NCBI GenBank assembly: GCA_030705825.1
Contig: JAUZPR010000019.1
Coordinates: forward strand, 1 to 35,866
Direction: 5' to 3'
DNA length: 35,866 nucleotides
DNA from: Bacillota bacterium
GTDB taxonomy: Bacteria > Bacillota > Clostridia > Acetivibrionales > JANLFN01
Shown: piece by piece, positions 28,655 to 35,866 of the stretch
Layout of the letters: each line of letters begins with the position of its first letter
How positions within the stretch are numbered: position 1 is the first letter of the stretch
Notes under the pieces: generated by a model
What the model saw: the letters and a program-made list of their open reading frames with translations, nothing else
What the model was told of the DNA's origin: nothing
Databases searched by the model: none
Program-made: the position numbers and the translations under genes

Positions 28655-29478
28655 AGAAAAGGAATTGGATAGCTTATCCCCACATTGTATGGATGGCTAT
28701 TTTTGTACTTGTCCCGGTTTTTATAGTTCTTTATTACAGCATAGTTTCCATATCGGATAACGGTATTCAGTTGACACTCAAGCACTTTGCAAGAGTTTTT
28801 GAACCGTTGTATCTTAATGTCTTTATAAGATCCATAGAGCTTGCCTTGATAAGTACCGCAATTTGCCTGCTGCTCGGGTATCCTGCCGCAATGATACTGG
28901 CAAGCAAGAACCTGAGCAAAAGGAACATGCTGATTGTTCTTGTTATAATTCCCATGTGGATGAATTTCCTTGCCAGGACTTATGCATGGATGACGCTTCT
29001 TGAAAGAAACGGTTTGATAGATACCATTGTAAAGGCAATAGGCCTGCCTCCGCTTAATATAATGTATACCGATTATGCGGTTGTATTGGGTATGGTTTAT
29101 AATTTCCTTCCATTTATGATTCTCCCTATTTATTCGGTATTGAGCAAGACAAACAAATCGGTCATAGAGGCTGCAGAAGACCTGGGAGCTACTCCTATGG
29201 TCACCTTCAAACGTATTGTATTTCCCTTAAGTCTTCCTGGTGTAATGTCGGGAATAACAATGGTCTTTCTGCCTGCAGTCACCACCTTCGTAATCTCGGA
29301 GTTGTTGGGCGGCGGACAATATACTCTTATAGGAAACCTCATACAACAGCAGTTTACCCTTACCATGGATTGGGGTTTCGGTTCGGCACTTTCTATTTTC
29401 CTGATGATTCTTATCCTTATCAGTATGGGTATCATGTCCAAATATGAAAAGGAAAATGAGGGGGGTGGGCTATGGTGA
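28651..29478 (+). CDS. potB: Spermidine/putrescine ABC transporter permease
   Basis: 275-aa permease with [28 protein letters not shown] loop. Overlaps the potA stop. Confidence 0.93.
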   Translation: MKKRNWIAYPHIVWMAIFVLVPVFIVLYYSIVSISDNGIQLTLKHFARVFEPLYLNVFIRSIELALISTAICLLLGYPAAMILASKNLSKRNMLIVLVIIPMWMNFLARTYAWMTLLERNGLIDTIVKAIGLPPLNIMYTDYAVVLGMVYNFLPFMILPIYSVLSKTNKSVIEAAEDLGATPMVTFKRIVFPLSLPGVMSGITMVFLPAVTTFVISELLGGGQYTLIGNLIQQQFTLTMDWGFGSALSIFLMILILISMGIMSKYEKENEGGGLW

Positions 29479-30254
29479 AATCATTGTCTAAGAAGATATA
29501 TCTTTATTTGATATTCTTTTTTCTGTATGCCCCCATTTTGATTTTGATAGTTTTCTCTTTTAACGGCTCCAAATCAAGGGCACATTGGACGGGCTTCACT
29601 TTGAGCTGGTATGGACAGCTTTTTCATGACCAGCAGATATTGACTTCTTTATATAATACTTTGATAGTTGCCGTAATTTCTTCACTTTTTGCCACCGTAA
29701 TAGGAACTGCTGCAGCAATCGGTATTTCAAGAATGAGAAAATTGCCCAAGGCAATGATTATAAATGTAACATATATCCCTGTTTTAAGTCCCGATATAGT
29801 TACAGGTATATCTCTTATGCTCCTTTTCGTATTTTTGCATATTCCCCTGGGCTTTATAACAATGCTTATGGCTCATATTACATTTAATCTGCCGTTTGTT
29901 ATACTTGCGGTCCTGCCGAAATTGAAGCAGCTTAACAGCCAGGTATTCGACGCTGCTTTGGATCTTGGCGCCACACCAATGTATGCATATAAAAAGGTTA
30001 TTCTTCCCGAAATAATGCCGGGTGTCATAACAGGCTTCCTGCTTGCATTTACCTTATCCATAGATGATTTTGTAATAAGCTTTTTTACTACTGGTTCGGG
30101 ATTTTCAAATCTTGCCATAACTATATATTCCATGGCAAGGAGAGGTATCAAGCCTGAGATAAATGCACTGCTTACACTTATGTTTATAAGCATACTGCTG
30201 CTGTTACTGCTTGTGAATTACAGGATGTCCAAGGATACAAAAAATAAAGCTTGA
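29472..30254 (+). CDS. potC: Spermidine/putrescine ABC transporter permease
   Basis: 260-aa permease with DAALDLGATPMYAYKKVILPEIMPG EAA loop. Overlaps potB. Confidence 0.93.
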   Translation: MVKSLSKKIYLYLIFFFLYAPILILIVFSFNGSKSRAHWTGFTLSWYGQLFHDQQILTSLYNTLIVAVISSLFATVIGTAAAIGISRMRKLPKAMIINVTYIPVLSPDIVTGISLMLLFVFLHIPLGFITMLMAHITFNLPFVILAVLPKLKQLNSQVFDAALDLGATPMYAYKKVILPEIMPGVITGFLLAFTLSIDDFVISFFTTGSGFSNLAITIYSMARRGIKPEINALLTLMFISILLLLLLVNYRMSKDTKNKA

Positions 30255-30297
30255 AGGTTTTCTACTTAATTTAATTATTAGATTTGGGAGGATTGAA

Positions 30298-31350
30298 ATG
30301 AAAAGATTTTTTAGTGCTGTCTCTTTATTTCTGGCGCTGCTGATAATTGTATTCAGTGCAGCCATAACTACGGGTTGCGGATCTAACGGCAGGACAATCA
30401 AGGTATATAACTGGGGAGATTACATTGATAAATCGGTAATCAAAAGTTTCGAAAAACAGTATGGCATTAATGTGGTTTATGATGAATTTGCAAACAATGA
30501 AGAAATGTATGCCAAAATAAAGGCTGGGGCATTGGATTATGACGTTCTTGTTCCTTCTGATTATATGATAAAGAGAATGACAAACGAGGACATGCTCTAC
30601 AAGATTAACTTTGACAATATACCTAACTACAAATATATTGATGACAGGTTTAAAAATCTGGGATATGATCCCAAAAACGAATACTCGGTTCCTTATATGT
30701 GGGGTACTGTAGGTATTGTTTATAATTCAACCATGGTAAAAGAACCGGTAAATAGCTGGAAAATACTATGGAACCCGAAGTATAAAAAACAGATACTCAT
30801 GCTGGACAGCCAGAGGGATTCAATAGGAATCACCTTGAAGATGCTGGGATATTCCTTGAATACTAAAGATCAGAAGCAGCTTGAGGAAGCAAAGCAGAAG
30901 CTTATTGAACAGAAGCCTCTTGTTCTGGCATATGTCGGGGATCAGGTCAAAGATCAGATGATCGGAAATCAGGCCGCGATGGCTGTTGTATGGTCAGGTG
31001 ATGCAATTTATATGATGAGAGAAAATAAGGATTTGAAATATGTAATTCCAAAGGAAGGCAGCAACATCTGGTTTGACTCCATGGTAATACCTAAAACCAG
31101 CAAGCACACGGCAGATGCGGAGCTTTTTATAAATTACATGTGTGATACGCAGATAGCCTATAAAAACGCTGATTATATAGGTTATTCGACACCGCAAACC
31201 GAAGCGAAAAAATTGCTGCCCAAGGAATTGACTTCCGACAAGACTGCTTATCCGGATGAAGGAGATGTTAAAAACAGTGAGGTTTTTGAGGATCTTGCGG
31301 ATTCGCTTCCTTTGTATGACAAGATCTGGACTGAGATCAAATCAAAATAG
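30298..31350 (+). CDS. potD: Spermidine/putrescine-binding lipoprotein
   Basis: Lipobox AAITTGCGSN; KVYNWGDYIDKSVIKSFEKQYGINVVYDEFANNEEMYAKI is typical of PotD. Confidence 0.94.
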   Translation: MKRFFSAVSLFLALLIIVFSAAITTGCGSNGRTIKVYNWGDYIDKSVIKSFEKQYGINVVYDEFANNEEMYAKIKAGALDYDVLVPSDYMIKRMTNEDMLYKINFDNIPNYKYIDDRFKNLGYDPKNEYSVPYMWGTVGIVYNSTMVKEPVNSWKILWNPKYKKQILMLDSQRDSIGITLKMLGYSLNTKDQKQLEEAKQKLIEQKPLVLAYVGDQVKDQMIGNQAAMAVVWSGDAIYMMRENKDLKYVIPKEGSNIWFDSMVIPKTSKHTADAELFINYMCDTQIAYKNADYIGYSTPQTEAKKLLPKELTSDKTAYPDEGDVKNSEVFEDLADSLPLYDKIWTEIKSK

Positions 31351-31373
31351 AATTATAAATTTGATATAATTCC

Positions 31374-31407
31374 AAATGAACATTCTTAAAAAGGATGTTC
31401 ATTTTTT
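31374..31407 (+). terminator. Rho-independent terminator of the pot operon
   Basis: AAATGAACAT-N11-ATGTTCATTTTTT. Confidence 0.85.
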
Positions 31408-31482
31408 ATGTTCTATTATATTTTGATATAATGTAAGCATTAAAAATGTTATTAAGTAGATGTAAAAACAGGAGAACATTTT

Positions 31483-32181
31483 ATGTATGACATATTACTG
31501 GTAGAAGATGACGGTACACTGGCTGTGGGTATAGAATATGCGCTGAAAAACGAGGGCTTTAATGTTGCTGTCGCAAACAGTGCAGCCAATGCGGAAAATT
31601 TATTGAAAAGCCGACAATTTGAAATGATATTGCTGGATGTTATGCTGCCAGATGGTAATGGTTATGATTTGTGCAGAAGTTTAAGAAAAATCTCCGACAT
31701 ACCGGTAATTTTTCTTACTGCCTGCGACGAAGAGGTGAATGTGGTACTTGGCCTGGATATAGGTGGAGACGATTATATAACAAAACCTTTCAGACTGAAG
31801 GAACTCATTTCCAGAATTAATGCTGTTTTAAGGAGACGGGGAAAAGAAAATTCTCAAAATAACGGAAGACTGGTTTCGGGTTCTATTCAGGTTTTTACGC
31901 TTCAGGGCAAGGTTAAAAAGGATAATGAAGACCTACAGTTAACCGCATTGGAATACAGGCTCCTTTTAACATTGATAAAGCATCCCAATCAAGTTATGGG
32001 CAGGAATGCTATTTTGGAGGCGCTTTGGGATTTCGCAGGGGAATTTGTTGACGATAATACACTTTCAGTTTATATAAAAAGACTCCGTGAAAAAATTGGG
32101 GATAACCTTACCGGACCCAGGTATATTCTTACTGTAAGAGGGTTGGGATATAAGTGGAATTGTGATGTGAGAGGTGAATAA
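31483..32181 (+). CDS. OmpR/PhoB-family response regulator
   Basis: Receiver: ILLVEDDG...ILLDVMLPDGNGYDLC...DDYITKPF. C-terminal winged helix: NTLSVYIKRLREKIGD...YILTVRGLGYKW. Confidence 0.95.
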   Translation: MYDILLVEDDGTLAVGIEYALKNEGFNVAVANSAANAENLLKSRQFEMILLDVMLPDGNGYDLCRSLRKISDIPVIFLTACDEEVNVVLGLDIGGDDYITKPFRLKELISRINAVLRRRGKENSQNNGRLVSGSIQVFTLQGKVKKDNEDLQLTALEYRLLLTLIKHPNQVMGRNAILEALWDFAGEFVDDNTLSVYIKRLREKIGDNLTGPRYILTVRGLGYKWNCDVRGE

Positions 32182-33435
32182 ATGTATTCCATATTCAGAA
32201 ACCCCGAATTCAAATCCATATTAGTTAAAATGTTTTTTCTGCAGATCATATTTTCTGTACTTCTTTTTTGTTTGGCAGATATAAAAATGGCAGAATTGAA
32301 TAAATCCATTTCAGAAAGAAACATTGCATTAGCAGGGGAAGTTTTAAGCAGGCATCCCGAGCTTGAAAAGGATATAACCGGTTTAATTACCGGAAAGGCA
32401 TCCGAATCGGAAATCGCAGCCGGTAGAAATATACTGGAACAGTACGGATACAAAACTGATTTGGGTATCCTTTCCCAACCTTTATTAGGCAATGTCTACA
32501 AGAACTTTGGGATATACCTTGCGGCTTTTACCTTGATGTGGGCAGTTCCTCTTTTTATTTTGATTAAAATTGAGTACAGCAGAATGTACTCAAAAGTAAG
32601 AAAAATATCAAAGATATCGGAATGTGTCATAGAGGGGGATTTCAGTTCATCGCTTCCTGAAGATACGGAAGGTGATTTTGGTATCCTGGGACATCAGTTC
32701 AATCAAATGTCAGGTAGACTGAAGCTGAGTATAGAGAGGGACAAGAAGGACAAAAAATTTTTGAAGGACATAATCTCCGATATTTCACACCAGTTAAAAA
32801 CCCCGCTAACTTCATTAATTACATTTAATGACCTAATGCTTAACGATAAACAAATGCCGGACGAAACCAGAAGGGATTTTCTACTGAAAAGCAAATCTCA
32901 GCTGGATAGGATGGAATGGCTGATTATAAGCCTTTTAAAATTGGCAAGACTGGAAGCCGGGGCAATAGATTTTAAAAAGGAAAAAAGTCTTTTGACTGTT
33001 CCCGCAGAAGCAGCATTATCTTCTCTTGCTCATAAAATCTCACAAAAAAACATTTCAATAGAAGTCAACAGTGAAACTGAAAATATTTTTTATTCAGGTG
33101 ATAATGAATGGACAGCAGAAGCTCTGACCAATATCATTAAAAATTGTACCGAACATACAAAAAAAGGCGGTAGTATCAAGGTCATTCTGGGAGAAACACC
33201 GCTTTTCAGCAGGATAATTATAAAAGACAACGGAGAAGGGATCGATAAAAAAGATCTGCCTCATATTTTTGAAAGATTCTATACCGGAAACAGTTCTGTC
33301 AAAGCCGAAGGTATAGGAATCGGCTTGGCATTGGCAAGATTGATTATTGAGGGTCAGAATGGTACTGTCACAGTAAGAAGTGAAAAGGGCCTTGGCACTG
33401 AATTCACAATAACCTTCTTGAAAAAAGCCATATGA
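32182..33435 (+). CDS. Sensor histidine kinase
   Basis: Two N-terminal TM segments, HAMP-like linker, H-box SDISHQLKTPLTSL, N box NIIKNCTEHT, G boxes IKDNGEGI and GIGIGLALAR. Confidence 0.95.
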   Translation: MYSIFRNPEFKSILVKMFFLQIIFSVLLFCLADIKMAELNKSISERNIALAGEVLSRHPELEKDITGLITGKASESEIAAGRNILEQYGYKTDLGILSQPLLGNVYKNFGIYLAAFTLMWAVPLFILIKIEYSRMYSKVRKISKISECVIEGDFSSSLPEDTEGDFGILGHQFNQMSGRLKLSIERDKKDKKFLKDIISDISHQLKTPLTSLITFNDLMLNDKQMPDETRRDFLLKSKSQLDRMEWLIISLLKLARLEAGAIDFKKEKSLLTVPAEAALSSLAHKISQKNISIEVNSETENIFYSGDNEWTAEALTNIIKNCTEHTKKGGSIKVILGETPLFSRIIIKDNGEGIDKKDLPHIFERFYTGNSSVKAEGIGIGLALARLIIEGQNGTVTVRSEKGLGTEFTITFLKKAI

Positions 33436-33437
33436 AT

Positions 33438-33492
33438 CTTACTAATTTGTAAGACTAAGTGTCACCTGCCTGTAAGATGGGGGTAGTACAAT
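33438..33492 (+). promoter_or_regulatory. Candidate response-regulator operator and promoter for the ABC exporter
   Basis: TCTTAC-N6-GTAAGA inverted repeat (33438-33454 region), TGTAAGA direct repeat at 33448 and 33471, and TACAAT -10 at 33487 with no good -35. Confidence 0.45.
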
Positions 33493-33500
33493 TTAATTGA

Positions 33501-34208
33501 ATGTTTTACAGGGAGGAAAAGCCAATGGAAATAGTTAAAACGATAAACTTGAGCAAGAGTTATGGAACAGGTGAAGCGAAAGTCGATGCGATAAGAGATA
33601 TCAACATATCAATAAACCAGGGAGAATTTGTTGCCATAGTCGGTCCGAGTGGTTCGGGCAAGAGTACCATGCTTCATATGCTTGGAGCGGTAGATAAGCC
33701 CACATCGGGGAAGGTAATTGTTGACGGAGCGGATATTTATGGTATGAATGAGAAGGAACTGGCAATCTTCAGGAGGAGGAAGGTTGGTTTTGTCTTTCAA
33801 TTCTACAATCTGATACCTGTGCTGACAGCTGAAGAAAATATAGCTCTGCCGCTGCTTCTGGATGGGAAAAAGGTCGAACAGGAGCAGATGGAAGAGATAT
33901 TGGACATTCTGGGCTTAAAAGACAGGCGTCACAATTTGCCGTCCGAGCTTTCGGGCGGGCAGCAACAAAAGGTTTCCATAGGAAGGGCGTTGATTTACAA
34001 ACCGTCTATACTGCTTGCAGATGAACCTACAGGAAACCTGGACAGTAAAACAGGAAAGGAAATTGTTGACTTACTGAGAATATCGGTCAAAAAGTATCAC
34101 CAGACACTGGTTGTCATAACCCATGATTTGAATATAGCATCCCAGGCAGACCGGATAATTACAATAGAAGACGGTATGGTTATCAAGGACGAGGTGATGC
34201 GAGGATGA
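33501..34208 (+). CDS. ABC transporter ATP-binding protein (MacB/LolD-like)
   Basis: GPSGSGKST, LSGGQQQKVSIGRALIYKPSILLADEPTGNLDS. Best start is probably MEIVKT at 33525 (an upstream ATG is also possible). Confidence 0.93.
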   Translation: MFYREEKPMEIVKTINLSKSYGTGEAKVDAIRDINISINQGEFVAIVGPSGSGKSTMLHMLGAVDKPTSGKVIVDGADIYGMNEKELAIFRRRKVGFVFQFYNLIPVLTAEENIALPLLLDGKKVEQEQMEEILDILGLKDRRHNLPSELSGGQQQKVSIGRALIYKPSILLADEPTGNLDSKTGKEIVDLLRISVKKYHQTLVVITHDLNIASQADRIITIEDGMVIKDEVMRG

Positions 34209-35866
34209 AGAACTATTCCGGTATAACCTATAAGTATCTTGGTATTCAGAAAAAAAGAACCATACTTACCCTGCTGGGAATAATATTATCTGTTGCTTTA
34301 ATCACATCAATCGGTACTATGGTATACAGCCTTCAGGATAAAATGCTGAGAGATGCCATAAGATACAACGGTGAATATCACGCTGTTTTCAAGGATGTTC
34401 CGGGTAGTATGGCAGATAAAATCATGAAGCATGTAGATGTTGAGACTTGCTCAGTAACCCGATCGAGAGGGTTTGCGGCTATAGCGAAAGTAGAAGGACA
34501 AAAGGGAAGCAGCCAGGAAGGACTCCCACCCTACAGGTATTTGGATATAGAAGATTATGACGATAATTCATATTCCATGCTTCCTAAAATAACTTTAAAA
34601 GAAGGCAGATTGCCGGAAAATTCAAATGAAATTGCTGTAGATTATTGGGTTTTAAATTATCTGCCGGGTCATCCCAGACTTGGAGACAAGATCAAACTGG
34701 ACATAGGAATCAGGGAGGACAAGGAGTCACATGACCAGCTTGATGACAGGTCATGGTCAGGTAATGAAGAATTTATTAAAAAAAATCAGAGGGAATATAC
34801 ACTGACAGGTTTGGTGAATCCCATAGTTTCATGGCCGGGCGGCTTTGTTTCACATGGGTATTCCAAGCTTGACGATAACCTGGATACAAAATCAAACTAT
34901 AATGTTTACGTTAAAATGAATTCGTCAATAGGTATTCACGATAGTATAGTTGCAATTGCAAAAGATCTGGGACTAACAAGTGTTAATGGAAGTTACAGCC
35001 AAGTGAAATTCAACGATCAAGTATTAAGATATCTTGGACAAAGTGCCGACAGTGTGCTTAACAGAGGCATGCTGCTTGTTCTGTTGTTCGTAGTTATCTT
35101 GATTATGGTTTGCACAATAGCGGTAATATACAATATTTTTCATATCTCGGTTCTTGAAAGAATTTCTCAATTCGGCATTTTAAGATGCACAGGAGCTTCT
35201 CCCGGGCAGATAAGAAGAATTGTACTAAAAGAGGCTGCCGTTATGAGCGTCATAGGTATACCGACAGGTTTGGCACTTGGGCTGCTTGCAATGAAAGTAG
35301 TTATGCTTATCATCGGAGGACTTGGTTTCGGATTGGACAGCACCTTTGACTTGCGAGTATTCGTTTCGATCCCGGTATTGGTTATAAGCACAGTACTTGG
35401 CCTTATAACTATTTTTGCAGCTGCCTTCGGTCCTGCCAGGCAGGCTGCTAGAGTATCACCCCTCGAAGCGGTTAGAAATACAGGAAATTTTAAAAAGGAA
35501 AATTTCTCGAAGGTAAAGAGATTAAGGCTTTCTAAAAAATTTCTTAAGATAGAAGGCCAGATCGCATTTAAAAATCTGAGAAGAAATAGAAAACGTTTCA
35601 GAATAACTGTTTTTTCAATGGTAATAAGCATAATTCTTTATATAGTATTCGGTAATTTTATCGGATATATTTTTGACATTGGTGCGGTCCAAGGTGATAT
35701 GGGAACCGATTTTAGAGCTACCATTTCTGGAGGTACCGGAGAAGGCTTTACGGATGAACAGTACAATACCGTAAAAGCTTTGCCTGGCGTTGAAGCCGTA
35801 TATAAATTTATCAATACCTATTTAACGGTTGTAGCTCCCGAAAATATTATTAACCCTGCTCTGAAA
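34205..35866 (+). CDS. ABC transporter permease, FtsX/MacB type (truncated at right edge)
   Basis: ATGA overlap with the ATPase stop. MKNYSGITYKYLGIQKKRTILTLLGIILSVALITSIGTMVYSLQDKML... ; FGILRCTGASPGQIRRIVLKEAAVMSVIGIPTGLALG is the FtsX-like signature. Frame is open to the window end, hence missing from the ORF track. Confidence 0.9.
   Translation, partial: MKNYSGITYKYLGIQKKRTILTLLGIILSVALITSIGTMVYSLQDKMLRDAIRYNGEYHAVFKDVPGSMADKIMKHVDVETCSVTRSRGFAAIAKVEGQKGSSQEGLPPYRYLDIEDYDDNSYSMLPKITLKEGRLPENSNEIAVDYWVLNYLPGHPRLGDKIKLDIGIREDKESHDQLDDRSWSGNEEFIKKNQREYTLTGLVNPIVSWPGGFVSHGYSKLDDNLDTKSNYNVYVKMNSSIGIHDSIVAIAKDLGLTSVNGSYSQVKFNDQVLRYLGQSADSVLNRGMLLVLLFVVILIMVCTIAVIYNIFHISVLERISQFGILRCTGASPGQIRRIVLKEAAVMSVIGIPTGLALGLLAMKVVMLIIGGLGFGLDSTFDLRVFVSIPVLVISTVLGLITIFAAAFGPARQAARVSPLEAVRNTGNFKKENFSKVKRLRLSKKFLKIEGQIAFKNLRRNRKRFRITVFSMVISIILYIVFGNFIGYIFDIGAVQGDMGTDFRATISGGTGEGFTDEQYNTVKALPGVEAVYKFINTYLTVVAPENIINPALK

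Overview
Low-GC Gram-positive chromosomal window, clostridial in character by gene content and style (inference only). Most of it is core or housekeeping sequence. No tRNA, rRNA, CRISPR array, prophage or intact transposon was seen. Left to right it contains: a rubredoxin-like/rubrerythrin protein (truncated at the left edge); a 5xPAS-GGDEF-HD-GYP protein; a SpoVB/MurJ-like flippase; a 42-aa RAYT/IS200-type transposase stub; a three-gene zinc-ribbon/duplicated-domain operon; the UPF0210-UPF0237 pair; asnS; an APC permease; a nucleotidyltransferase; an unlisted 51-aa Cys-rich ORF; glnA; gdhA; a second MurJ/SpoVB-like flippase; iorAB; paaK; a TetR regulator with an iron-sulfur flavoprotein; a GH5 lipoprotein; a FabH-type ketosynthase; potABCD; and a two-component system with a MacB/FtsX-type ABC exporter (truncated at the right edge). 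The most interesting unexplained structures are: (1) a ~320-nt hairpin-rich 5' leader of gdhA behind a good promoter; (2) a perfect 22-bp palindrome embedded in a sigma-A-like promoter that drives a ~120-nt unit ending in a strong terminator; (3) the small 7-Cys protein downstream of glnA; (4) the zinc-ribbon triad; and (5) several promoter-embedded palindromes upstream of the tetR-type, fabH-type, pot and ABC genes.
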